Assembly (NCBI GenBank): GCA_022225965.2
Contig: JAKJXP020000105.1
Span: 69,164-133,163, forward strand
From: Diatrype stigma
Lineage: Eukaryota; Ascomycota; Sordariomycetes; Xylariales; Diatrypaceae
Length of the DNA: 64,000 bases
Reading direction: 5' to 3'
Made by a program: the position numbers and the translations under genes. Positions 1 through 11,856 of this stretch are shown piece by piece (the stretch's first letter is position 1; every line of letters starts with the position of its first letter). A model generated the notes under the pieces. It was not told where the DNA came from and did no database searches. It worked only from the letters and a program-made list of their open reading frames with translations.

Positions 1-2
1 CG

Positions 3-506
3 GCGACGGCAGCACTCGTGTCAGAGAACGGTTCATGTTCAGATGCAGATGCAGGTGCAGGTGCAGGTAGATGTGCAGCAGACTCAGACTCAGGCCCAGC
101 TCCAGGTTCATGATTTGATTTTACATGGGCGGGGAGCGATGCAGGAGGCTCGGGTTCTGATTGTGGCTGTGGCTGTGGTTGTGGTTGTGTTTGTGAAAGT
201 GGTTGCGATGGCAACTGTGATGGTGATTGCGATTGTGCATGGGTTTCTGGCTCTGTTGGAGAGGGTGGTGATGGCGCCACAGCAGCTACAGGAACTTCGG
301 GTACAGGTGAAGGGGCAGATTCAAGTTCATGGCCAGCATTGTTTTCTGGTGGCGATTCTGGCTCAGTTGGCACGGACGGGGAGGAATCCCGGGCGGAAGC
401 CGAAGCAGAAGCAAAAGCTGCTGCTGAAGCTGAAGCGGCCGATGCAGCAGCGGCGGCGGCGGCTGCATCCGCCGCTACGTCATCTAGCGAGCTCATCGTC
501 GGGTGA
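3..506 (+). CDS. Possible 3' end of a low-complexity gene, cut by the left edge
   Basis: The frame starting at base 3 reads as a Ser/Asp/Gly/Ala-rich chain, then a Cys-Gly/Cys-Asp run (about 165-240), then a Glu-Ala-rich tail ending in TGA at 504-506. An in-frame TGA at 111-113 breaks it unless a 78-nt intron (GT at 67, AG at 144) is removed; that intron keeps the frame. The amino acid bias mirrors simple repeats (GCAGGT, GGCTGT, GAAGCN), so the protein may be disordered or the frame may be accidental. No domain is recognised. Other open frames here, including a Gln/Val-rich one, look less protein-like. Confidence 0.25.
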
Positions 507-3135
507 ATCTCGCGGCAAACGACGGCGAACCAGATGCGATGGACCCGACCACAGAGACTGGGGACTAGGACTGGGACTGGGACTGGAGACCGGGACTGGG
601 GGGGAAGAGGCAGAACGTCGGTTGATTATCGCAGGCGGGCACGGAAGTAATTCGGCTGATGGGCGCGCGATGGATGGACGAAGCAGGTGCAGGTGGTAGA
701 CAATCACAGGCAGGCAGGCAGATCTTCGGGCTGTTCAAGTTTGATGGAGAAATTTTTCTGTGTCTTGACTCTTGAATGGTGGAGAGTGAATTAGGTAATT
801 AGCGGAAAGAACAATTGGCACTGACGCTCTGACCCCTCATTTCCTTTGGTAGGTACCGGTAACTTTGTATCGCTACTGTGCCTCTATTATTGCTACTGTG
901 CCTCTGTAAGCCACAGCTCTAACGAATCGACGCCACACATGTCTATCGATTAGCTATCTCCCTCCCCCACTTGGACCCCTATTATCGGTACCGATTACTG
1001 CGTACAGTGAATATATATACAAGTACTTACCTACCTATGCAGCGTTACAAAAGTAGGTATCTGACGTTATTCTCCGACGTAACACACGTGGTAAACCACA
1101 GTGAATCGGTATTCTTAGTTAATACCATCGTGTCCTACTACTTGTCCTCATCTTCATTTAGGTATTCCAAACAATAACCAACTACATTCAATACTTCAAC
1201 ATCTTTGTCAACAGTATCCTTCAAGTTTGTCACTCCAAATCAAGTTATACCCCGCACATCGCAATGAGGCAGGCAGATTTCAGTAGCTTTGCCCTGATCA
1301 ACAACTGGCTTGTTTATGACTCTTAAGATCGCTTACTCGTTCTTTCGGAACCAGCAAGCAATACATATTGTCATGCGGTATGAGTTGCATATGATTCATA
1401 AGTGACTCTAAACCTCAGCTATACAGCCGAAGCTTCTAGTAACAGAGCAATGGGACGGTTCTAATCCTACCCACAGGCGGCAAGCTCTGATATGGCCATG
1501 CACGCTGCGTACTCAGCATGACACTGCCGGCAAACTACACGATGCACCAATGGAGCGAGCTGCTGTAGCTGTTTCTGGAAGCCACCGTACGCCGTATGCC
1601 GCAGCCGTACGCCGCCCTCAAACTCGTAGGCTGCAAATGGCGGAGGGTGGCCTTGCTGTTATGGCGCCACCCTCGTAGCGGAAGGTTCCTTGAGATGAAA
1701 CGAGTAATAGAGAGGCGGTCATGTGCATTTCGGGTGCCGGGTTACTGGGATGCACGGGTACCCTATCCGCCGCCTGTAAGTTCTGTAACATTATACGCCG
1801 GCGGCAGCGTGCCAGTGGGACTTCTATGGGGGCATAGGTTATGACTATCTTCGGGACGAGCCAGGCGCAAGCGCGGATAGGCGGGTTGGCGGGGTCGATC
1901 CTCAAGTCGGGGCCAGATTGACCAATTGTATACTGGTGTAAATATCTAGTCGGCTGACTACACCTCGGTCAACCCACCTACAATCATTAGACGGTATCGA
2001 AGTTTGGTAAACTACAGTCAAGTAAGCTTACCGTTACCAAGAGTCGTTGTCTGGTTATGATCGACGTGGGTATAGGGAAATAGCTATCATGTCCGCCGTC
2101 TCCCCCATCGTGAGTCAGACATTAGGCGACACTGTAGTTGGTGCCTGGACAGTAGACCGACTTTTTGGTCAGTTAACACAGACATACTTCGAGTGTAGTC
2201 AGTCCTGCTAGGACTTTACATACTTTGTTGGGGCCATTCTAATTTCTCATGTGTTCTTCTAATAACGCCATTTTCAACGCTACATACGTTCGTGTATAGG
2301 GGGGTGTTAGTCAGGAGAAATTTTATTATACATAGCGGTTATTATTAGAAGCCTGATTCCATTGGCTCATGGCGATGATATAGGTGAACATGACAAACTG
2401 ATGGTAACACGACAGGAGAAAGGTGGCTTGGTGTCATAATGTCGATAATGACACATCTTCCATCGTCCAACGGGGCTCGACGGATGCAACCTGTTGTGGT
2501 AACTTAGAAACGGCTTTATATTCGATTATGCATTAGTAATCTACTCGCATCAACATCGCCATGCACACCTGGAAACTCTGCATGTGTATAGGATGGCCCC
2601 AGGCCTCTGTAGGGTTGAAAATATTTTACCCTGTTACTAAGGCAAGCCCCTATTTGCAGATAATTCTATACCATCTATTGTTCACACTGGATCATTAGTC
2701 ATTGCAAATACTCCTATTGTATTTCCGTGGCAAGAGCGATTAATAAGGGGGGGCTCGCATAGAGTAGATAATTTCGCACCGGTGAGACGTTACAATGCAG
2801 AGCATCCACGAATAAAACCACATTGATCAAAGTAGGGAGATTTAATGATTGGACTAAATTTGTTGTATATGTGTGACTAGCTATGTAAGCCGGAGAACGA
2901 CCATGTGTAATCTAGTTCTGAATCAATTGCTCGTAAATTTTAAGTTCTATTGTGAACCATGTATACGAATGTAGTGCTACTTGGAAAGGAGGTGCGAAAT
3001 CCATCTAGTCGAGACTACTTTGCTATGCATGCCCTAGTTGAAATGGGAAGGGAAAGGCAACGAACGACAGGATATGGAGAAAAAAAGAAGAGGAAAACGA
3101 CAGTAATATCAAACGACAACGCCACAAAACCCTGT
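507..3135. other. Gene-free spacer
   Basis: AT-richer DNA with only short ORFs lacking family resemblance, splice-site support or codon bias. It contains CCTACCTA-type strings (around 1028) and short purine-rich stretches near 3050-3100. I see no tRNA and no intact transposon. Confidence 0.6.
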
Positions 3136-4400
3136 CTAAATGGCCGCGACCGCCACGCTCGCCACCCCTTTTTCTCTGAAGTAACTGGGCCTCCCGTCCT
3201 CGTAGACTAGTTCTAAGTTGGGATCCTTCTCGAACTCCCCCTTGGGCCCACTGGTGAGACTGCCATCCGCCCGGAAGGCAATGCTGCAGTGCCAGGGGGT
3301 CGTGTAGCCCGTGTCCGTGGGCAGCAGGCTGAGGGAGATCTTGTGCTCGCCCGTCGACTGGTGGATGGACAGTCGGAGGTGATCCGGGAAGGCGGACTTG
3401 ACCGCCTTAGCGAAAGCCTGTGGTTTGAATTTGCATTAGTCAAGGACTTTTTGATTTGCTAGGTGAAGGCCGTGGCCTCTAGGTGGAGTCTAGCCAGTCA
3501 AGGTAGGAAAGAAAAGAGACAAGCTTACATCGCCGCGCTTCAGCATCTCCTTCGCCAGGAACTTGACGTCCCTCCTGTACGCATGGCCGCTACGGTCCTT
3601 GCCCACAGGGTAGAGGTACTGCAGGTCGTTGCCGAGGAAGCGGCAGTACCCCCTGTACGTCATGTTGGTATCGGGCTTGGTGGCGATCTCGTGGTCGATG
3701 TCCAGGCTGTCGTTCCCGAACTCGTTGAGCAGGTGGCGGCGGAAGTTGCTCGAGTTGGCCACGTAGATGATCTCGTTCAGCTGGGCGGGCAGGCCTGGTA
3801 TGGACACGAGGTCGCGGAGGCGCGAGAACTGGATGTGCTGGAACCCCTTGGCGGCGCACATGGAGCGCAGCCCTTCGCCGTAGGCCCATGTGTCCCGATC
3901 GGGGATCGTCAGGAGGTCTGGATGTACCTTTATCAGCAACCACAAACGTGATTTTATATGTATGACTCTGAAGCTTGGGTTACGTTACCGTTGTATACAA
4001 GTCCGTCGGAGATGATGGTGAGGGTGGCACCAGGCCTGTAGACTTCTGCAACCTCCCTACACATGGTATCCAGGCGGTTCAGGGCAACCTCTTCTGACTT
4101 GTCTGGAAGAGAACCCAAGACTTTGTAGACCTTGTTTGCCGACTTCCAGGGAAAGGCAGGGAGGCACATTTCTACTGTCTTGTTTTCTTTCACGAACTTT
4201 GAGATAACTGCCAGGAACTTGGGCGTGCCCTGGCTGATTCTCTCATTAGAATCCCCGAACTTGGTCATCATATACTTGTAAATGACGGCCAGGATCTTGA
4301 AGGATGTTTCCTCAATGTGAGGATCTTCTTGAGAGGGCTGGTGCTCTTTCGAAACCAAGAAAGGATCCGCGGACGGCGTGTGAATTGCAATAGGAGCCAT
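3136..4400 (-). CDS. Isocyanide synthase, DIT1/PvcA family
   Basis: Three exons: 4400-3989, 3917-3529 and 3417-3136, giving 360 codons with stop. The joined protein has DIT1/PvcA-family stretches: CLPAFPWKSANK and LTIISDGLVYN in exon 1, NDLLTIPDRDTWAYGEGLR across the first junction, LRLSIHQSTGEHKISLSLLP and TPWHCSIAF in exon 3. Characterised bacterial members turn the amine of an aromatic amino acid into an isocyanide, using ribulose-5-phosphate as carbon donor; yeast Dit1 makes a formylated tyrosine for the spore wall. No spore-wall partner gene (DIT2-type) is adjacent, and a divergent NRPS-like reductase is, so a secondary-metabolite role is more likely. It is a stand-alone domain, not fused to an NRPS. 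Substrate is unknown. Both introns (71 and 111 nt) have good splice sites and restore family sequence. Confidence 0.9.
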
Positions 4401-5239
4401 AGTGTATAGATAGAGGTTGAGAACAGTACAAATGATATAAGTGGTTATAACGTAAATCAGGACGAGTTGGGATAATAGATACTGATGGGAACCGCATAAA
4501 ACTGATATTTCTGGCGACGCCGCAACATTTATACAGAAACCTACCGGACTCTAGAGGAGGGCTATGGCGTCCGTTGTCCCTTGCTTCCCAATCCATACAG
4601 TTCGTTGATGGGAGCAACCACCCGTCGAGCGCACAACTCGGGTGATGGCGCCACTTCTGGAACTAACATGACAAAATACATAGCCTCCCACGAGGCGGGC
4701 TGTCGAGCGTCGAAATTAGTCCTGCATCAGTGATTTTCGTCTGTGGATTCAGAAGTTGTTACGACCAACATGTGACCAACCACTGGTCACGGCGACGCCG
4801 ATACTTGGATGTGTAAGTGGCGTCGAACATGTTAGTGTTAGACGACTTCAGTATTGATAGTCTCCGAGCCCCTGATTGGTCGCCTCAGCTCAAGGTTGGA
4901 AGTTGTTGTTGGTGATGAACGATTATCGATGAGCCATTATGCCGTTTGCACGCGTGATAGTCTGTAGTCAAAAGGCGCAGCGTGTAACACACCGCTTCAA
5001 CAGGCTGACGTGGAGCGTACATAGGCTCTTATCTGAGACTTACGTTACCATATGAAGTGCTTATAAGCAGCACTATGGCATGAATAATCCGACATTCTAA
5101 CGTCTAGCACCTTGTGGACCTTTCCATGACTTTTCCCATAACCTTTAAACACCTGACTCCTCCAAGGGTGTTAAACTCATATCTCTTCACTTCAAGCTAG
5201 AACTAAAATCGTTGACCCCAAGTGGACTCGTCGTGCATA
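4401..5239. promoter_or_regulatory. Shared divergent promoter of the isocyanide synthase and NRPS-like gene
   Basis: This 0.84-kb gap lies between the start codons of two divergent genes. It holds two copies of GGCGACGCCG (4513-4522 and 4791-4800); the second extends to CGGCGACGCCG, a CGG-N5-CCG palindrome of the kind bound by Zn2Cys6 dimers. The inverted core GGCGTCG is at 4819-4825. A TATA-like CTTATAAG lies near 5056 for the plus gene. Function of these motifs is inferred from sequence only. Confidence 0.5.
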
Positions 5240-8200
5240 ATGGCTTCCTATCAAAACTATGGTCGACGCCTTATTCCCCACATCGTGGATGATCTAGCAA
5301 AAAGTGATCCTGAGCGTATCGTATACTCCTTCCCAAAGTCACAAGACGTATCTCAGGGCTTTCGCGATGTCTCTGCTCGAGAGCTGGCCAGCGCCATCAA
5401 TAAAGTTGCTTGGTGGCTAGAAAACACCATCGGAAAGAGCTCTTCGTTCGAGACAATAGGATATATCGGCCCTCGTAGGTTACCTACTTGAATTGTAGTT
5501 TATGAGCTTACTAACACCGAGGTAGATGATATTCGATATGTGTTGGTGACCCATGGGTGCATCAAAGCTGGTTATAAGGTGAGGCCCCCTTTTTAGAGCA
5601 CTCCAAAGCATACGCTCAATATGTTTTAGGCCTTGTTTCTTTCCCCAAGAAACAGCCTCGAAGGGAGCTTGGCGCTCTTAGACAAGACTAGTTGCCAATA
5701 TTGGATCTCTCCTAGCCAACAGCCACAAACCCTTCCAGAGATCCTCTCACAACATCCTATGAAGGTGCTTACTATTGAAGATGTCGAGAGTCTGTTGGAT
5801 ACGAAAGACGTGCCTGATTACCCCTATGAGAAAACGTTCGAAGAAGCTGCCACGGAGCCATTCTGCGTGTTGCACACCTCAGGAACTACCGGACTGCCCA
5901 AACCCATTTTCTGGAACCATGGCCTTCTCAGCACGCTTGACGCTGTCCGCCTATTGCCTGAAGTGGAGGGGGATAACGGCCTCAAACCGTGGACATCCAC
6001 GTGGCACGATAAAGATCGGCTGTACTCCGCGTTCCCATTCTTCCATGTGAGCACTTCACCCTATCAACATGCCTTAACTTTAGCTGACTCATAGCAACGC
6101 AGGGAGCTGGCATGATCATGAACATCTTGATGAACGCATTCTATGGAATGCACGGTATCATTGGCCCAGAGGGCGTAATCCCTAACATGGAGTTGATTGA
6201 CACCCTGCTTGACCATGCAAAGATCGATATCTGGAGCATAGTCCCCTCTCTAGTGGATGAGCTAGGGGAGACCCCAGAGGTCCTTCGGAAGTTCACAAGC
6301 GCGAAGTTTATTTGCGCTTCCGGCGGTCTGTACTTCTACTCGGTGTAATAACTAACTAGACCGATTGAACAAAGCTGACGTGACGTGTCTGTAGGTCCGG
6401 TGACCAAGGCCCCTGTTGACAAAGTCAACGACGTCGTGCGCGTGTTCAACCTGACAGGGACCACCGAGGGACTGTTCATTGGAAATCTCTGGGTGGACCG
6501 TGAGTATTGGATATACTTCTCCTTCCATCCCTACTCTGGCTTTGACTTCCGAGAGATCGAACCTGGCTTGTATGAGCACTATGTGGTTCGAAACGAGCAT
6601 GCAAGACTCTTCCAAGGACTATTTCACACGTTCCGCGACGTCGAAGAGATGTCGCTCAAGGATCTCTACGCGAAGCACCCAACGAAGCCGAACCATTGGA
6701 TCTATATGGGAAGAGCGGATGAGATGGTCGTGTTCTCAAACGGCGAGAAGCTCCAGCCTCTAGGCGCACAGGCCATCATTAACGCACATCCCGCTATTGC
6801 CGGATCCCTTGTGGTACGCCCCCCTTTTCATATTTATAGTGGGGTATAGTGGGGATAGGGGTAAAAGAACGTCAAAAAGGTCGCGAATTTCGATATTAAC
6901 GTTGCTACAGATTGGAACGGGCAAATTTCAAGCTGGCCTCCTGGTTGAATTGAACGGCCCTGAGCCAACAGATGCCGCTGAGCGACAGGGCCTCATCGAC
7001 AGCATCTACGAGACAGTGCAACTCGCAAATACCTCCTCGCCTGCGTATGCACAAATCCACAAGGAGTACATCATGTTCTCCGATCCCAAGAAGCCGTTTG
7101 CATATACCGACAAGGGCACGGTCAAGCGACGTGCTACTCTGGCAGGCTACACCCAGGACATTGAGGATTTTTATGAGCATCGAGAAAACGAGTCTGTCGC
7201 ACAGCTGGCTTCAAATGTGGATACTTCGTCCCTGGAGACCCTCACCACGGGGATCCATAATCTTCTGTCGGGTCTTCTCCCTGCCGTCAAGACGGTGTCG
7301 GCACATGAGGACCTTTTCAATGCCGGGCTCGACTCTCTCATCGTTCTCCGTGTAACAAGGTCACTTCGGTCTGTGCTCGAGAAGGCCGGAGTTAAGAACG
7401 CAAGCTTGAATCCTCGTGTCGTGTATGCGAACCCAACAATCGAAAAGCTTTCTCAAGCTGTATATGAGACACTCGGAAAGACCACAAATGGAAAGTTGAG
7501 TGATATAGATATCCAACATAAGACGATGAGGGAGCTTCGCCAGAAATACAGTAAGACACGCAAGGGTGCCACGGTTGTTCTCACGGGCAGCACTGGTTCT
7601 ATAGGGTCTTACCTCCTCCAGTCGTTGCTGAGCAATACCAGTGTCGATAAGGTATACTGTCTCAACCGCAGCCAGGATGGAAGAAAGAAGCAGACGGAAT
7701 CTTCTCTGTTCAGGGGTCTGAATACGGATTGGCCACTAGAAAAAGCCGAGTTCCTCCAGGTAGACCTGTCGAAGCCGCGCTTCGGATTGAATCGAGACGA
7801 GTACGCTGAGATCAGGGAGACAACTACTCATGTCATTCGTAAGTATAGGAGCAGTGTTTGTTGTCTTCGAAACGGCGAAACCAATAGACAGGCTGACGAG
7901 AACACAGATAATCAGTGGCCTGTCAACTTCAATTGGGATCTTGCTTCTTTCGAGCCGCATATCAAGGGTGTGCGGCAGCTAGCCGACTTCTGTATCGAAA
8001 GTAGGCGGGGTGCATCCCTTTTCTTCGTCTCAACGACCGGGGTGGTCAGCCATCTACGCACCGACGGTATGATCATCGAGGCGCCCAACCACGACCTGAC
8101 GACGGATCTCAGTGGCTACAATTCGTCGAAGCAAGTCGCTGAGCTCATCGTCGAGGATGCAGTGAACAGTTCGGGACTTCGGGCCGCTATCTGCCGCTTG

Positions 8201-8821
8201 GGACAGATTGCCGGCCCCGTCAGAAACACCAGGGGCATGTGGGGAAAGCAGGAGTGGCTACCGACGGTATGACACAACTTACCTGTACGAGAGTGGTGCT
8301 GACTGGCGACTGTTCAGATTATCGAGACTTCGAACTTCCTTGGCCTCCTACCCTCCACACTAGGCTCAATGGACCGCGTCGACTGGATCCCCGTCGATGT
8401 CCTTGCGGACATCATTGTGGAGTTAGCAGGAATTGATCAGCTCGTAACAGTGGATGGCGAAGTGAGAAGCTCATCCACAGTCCAGGTCTACCACGCCATC
8501 AACCCCGAGGATCTGAACTGGGCAGTGCTTCTTCCCACCGTCGTCCGCGAACTGGGACCATCGACTAAAGTGGTTTCGTGGGATGAATGGGTGGATAGCC
8601 TTCGAAATTCACAGCAGAGTGCGTCTCTGGTCGATCTCAAGCAGAATCCGGGGTTGAAGCTTCTTGACTTCTTCGAACGCCTGAAGATTGGTGAAGGGGA
8701 GGATTCCTGTGGCCTGGTCTTAGATGTGGAGTTGAGTACGGCAAAGAGTAAAACTTTGGCAGCGCTAGAGCCTGTCAATGAGGAATGGATGAAACTCTGG
8801 TTGAAGCAATGGGGATACTAA
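5240..8821 (+). CDS. NRPS-like A-T-R enzyme (carboxylic acid reductase type)
   Basis: Eight exons (5240-5474, 5526-5578, 5630-6046, 6103-6325, 6395-6813, 6911-7838, 7908-8266, 8318-8821) encode 1045 residues. Start is the ATG at 5240; an upstream in-frame GTG is not needed. Adenylation domain, about 1-550: LHTSGTTGLPKP (about 178), NLTGTTEG (about 330), GRADEMVVFSNGEKLQP (about 414) and a C-terminal lysine in DKGTVKRR. Carrier domain: FNAGLDSL with phosphopantetheine serine near 591. Thioester reductase domain, about 665-1045: TGSTGSIG nucleotide-binding loop and YNSSK catalytic Tyr/Lys near 829/833. No condensation domain. The family activates an acid, holds it as a thioester and releases it by NADPH reduction, usually as an aldehyde. 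The A4 region reads FPFFHGAGM, without the Asp seen in amino-acid-activating domains. Paired head-to-head with the isocyanide synthase. Confidence 0.92.
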
Positions 8822-10555
8822 GATCTGGTACCTAGCATAATGAATGTGGAGAGGAGAGGAGTACGAAGTTAGCAGAACTACCCACAACATTGGGGCGCTA
8901 TGCGGTTCAGGGCGAAGGGTTTCCAGATAAAACAGTGGACGCAATATACACAGCATGTACCTATCCTTTAGGTCGATTTCTTTTCATTTACTTCATTCCT
9001 TGAATCCCTTTTCCCTGTTACTTAGCCTGGCTGTGCAGCATTACAATGCGCAACCAAAGCAATGGTACCAGTAAACGAGGGTCTCACTACGCAAAATGAA
9101 ACATATATACTTTCAGTACAACCTAACACATTCATGCAATCTTGTTGGGAGTATGCGTATCATCCGCTTCTCGATGAACCCCCAGTTGGCAGAATGCTTC
9201 AATGCAGTTTAACCCTTAAATCCGAGCCAGTATTTGACTGGCCCGTCGGTCAATTGATACCAAAGCTGTTGGTGACGGCTGCCTGCCGTCTATTCGATCA
9301 TTCTCCGACCCGGGAGTTTGGATCGGCCGGGCATATTACCCTATGCGACCAAAATGACATGGGCATGCGGTTGGTAAGATAAGCATGCAGCCCAATAGGG
9401 CTGGGGGATGTGATTGTGTAACACATATCTCCACATGAATTGAATCTGCCTACGGCAGTTGATCGGGGCTATGACAAATTTCCGATACTCCTAGTCCGCC
9501 AATGATAACGAGGGTCTCGAATGGCTAACGGGAACAGTGAGAATAAAACCGCGAAGCGTCATCTTCATGTTACACGACAGTGGCGCATCTGTCAGACGTA
9601 ACGACACCAGAGCTATGGAAGCATCCTCGCTTACGTCAGATATATATCGTGACCTGAAGAAATTTCAGGAGGCGGATTTCTGCCAGTGCCTTTTATACTA
9701 TTCGACGCATAGCTTGACGTTCCTGATTCCATGACATATACTTCAGTCTCCGAATAGGATACTCCCCTTTCTATATTAAGCTTACGCCAAAATTATCACG
9801 AATATGGAGCAGAGACTTCTTATGGTTTCGGTGAAGGACCTCAACATTCTGAAAGCCTTTATGTAACTTAAACTACGGGTATAACTTACACAAGTTTCTA
9901 TGAGTCATATTGTCGCTGATGCCATATTATCGCACACACAGGTTGACAAGGCGAATTCACCATTTACCTCTCTAAGCCACTGAAAATACGAGTGGGCAGA
10001 CTTCGGTGTTTAACCCCCTGAATATATAACTCATCTACTATAGTGTACACGAGGCTATGCACTGGACTCCAGGATATTTTAACAACTAACGCCGTTTAGT
10101 AATTGTTTATATATGGCACATTGGAACGGAAGCGGCTAGGTTTATAGTGATTGTTGAGATAGGGGTATCACGCCCCACACGTATTGTGTATATATAGGAG
10201 TGTAATTCCCCAGCCCTCTGGCTGGTCACTTAGTAGGGAATCTAACGGGTATTCATCGTATACGTTTGATAGTGATCGAGGTATAAAGTACATTCCTATG
10301 ATATTGCCCATCATGGTGGCCACCCCACTGGAACTCAACGGATGTATTTAGCATTATGAATTGATCTGATTGAGACTAGACTAGCCTCCGGTTCGATGAA
10401 CACCTGACACCTTAGAGACGCTGTTTAAGTTATCATCAATGGTGTTGATGTACCGCTAATCCTGTGTTGTGAGTTGCCTAGTTTAACTACAATCCTATTT
10501 CCCAAATACTGGCTCAGCCACCCAAAACACGTATCACACAGGGCGATCCCATGTT
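8822..10555. other. Gene-free spacer
   Basis: AT-rich DNA with no ORF I can assign. An open frame at 9062-9382 (106 codons) has no recognisable motif and no splice partners. Confidence 0.55.
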
Positions 10556-11856
10556 TTAAGAAGAGGCAACGGCGGAATCGATGGATCTCTTTCGCTCGGC
10601 CATGTGCTCCATCTGCTCTTTTGTGATGGGGCAGTGGTCCGGCGACAATTGGAGGAACTCCTCCAAGTATATGCCCATGTCGTTCTGTAGCGTCAGGAGG
10701 ATTTCGCGCAGTGGGCCATTCTGCTTGCACTCGCCGCAGAAGCCTGTGAGATCGATCTTGTGGGACTCGAATAGCTGGAAAGGTGACTCCGTGGAATTTC
10801 CATACCTAAGTTCGGTATTGGCGTTTTCCTCAACACGTATCTCGCTCATTTCGAGCCACGACTGAATCTGAAAGAATTGGCTGCTAACACACTCTTTGCT
10901 TCCAGATCGGCAGATGCCAGTCTCAGGGAAGGGGCTGGTTTGAAGAACCTCCTCTGCTCGGTGAAAGTGATGTATGAGATCTTCTAAAACGTAGTTGAGA
11001 AAGTTGGAGCGGCACTCAACGATCTTGTCTGTGTATATTACCGTTAGTATTAGCTTTGAATTTATAGAAGCGAGGGGAAACTGACTGTAAACGCTAGAGG
11101 GTAATGATAACTCCATCTCGTTATACCAAAGATCGATAGAATCGTGCAGTGGAACCCAGTAGGCGAGTCTCAAGGAGGCTTCGTGGAAAGGTTCTGTGAC
11201 ACCGAACTGATACCCGATAGACAACCAATCAGGCTCCGTCGAACACTTGATTGGATCATTATTGAAGGGATTCGAGCGTCGGGCGGCCCTGATCCAGTAT
11301 TCTATTCTCGGTCTGACAAGAGCCTCAAGTCTATGCATCTCGCAATACTTAGCGATTCTGACAAGCATCGTGGACGTGTTATCCGTATTCATCTCGTGCC
11401 CATGGGCCAGGCCAAGAAAGAACTCAAACATTTTACTGTTGTCAATAGGAAAATGTACAATGCCCTTAGCGCGCCTGGGAGTAATCCGACGAACTCCAAC
11501 TAGGATATCTCGCCAGAATGGGAACCACTTGACAAGTATCTTAGATGACACGATAAAAGCGGAATCACCGGGGTAATCTTCATCCAGGTAATCCTCGTCT
11601 TCATCGGAGAGCAATTCCAAATCTATGGCTGGGGCGGTAATAATAGTAAAGTCGAGAGGATTTCTTCGATTGTGGAAGAAATGTACCTTGCCCGGATTAA
11701 TTTGATATCGTGTCACTACTCATGATAAGCAAAGATACGAAACAAATAGTGTGATACAGAATTCTTACCAAGGTAGGCGCGCCAGTCGTTGGATGTAAAG
11801 TCCTGAATGACTGGAAAGCCCATCTCAGGTTCATCTCTATCCGGGACGGGGTCCAT
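10556..11856 (-). CDS. BTB/POZ-like domain protein
   Basis: Three exons, 11856-11769, 11715-11086 and 11028-10556, give 396 residues. Start is the ATG at 11856, since the upstream frame opens only with TTG. The second intron (57 nt) is a multiple of three without stops, but has GTCAGT, a TACTAAC branch site and ACACAG, so it is very likely removed. Residues about 60-170 follow the fungal BTB pattern: acidic lead-in, a region resembling DSAFIVSSKILVKWFPFWRDIL, then a hydrophobic helix set. The rest is helical and unassigned. Such proteins often act as adaptors for ubiquitin ligases or in transcription; no partner is evident. Whether it belongs to the adjacent metabolic genes is unknown. Confidence 0.75.

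Noticed and set aside
43..699. 218-codon Gln/Val-rich plus-strand ORF
   Set aside because: Composition follows the underlying simple repeats; an alternative frame is more protein-like and this one shows no motif.
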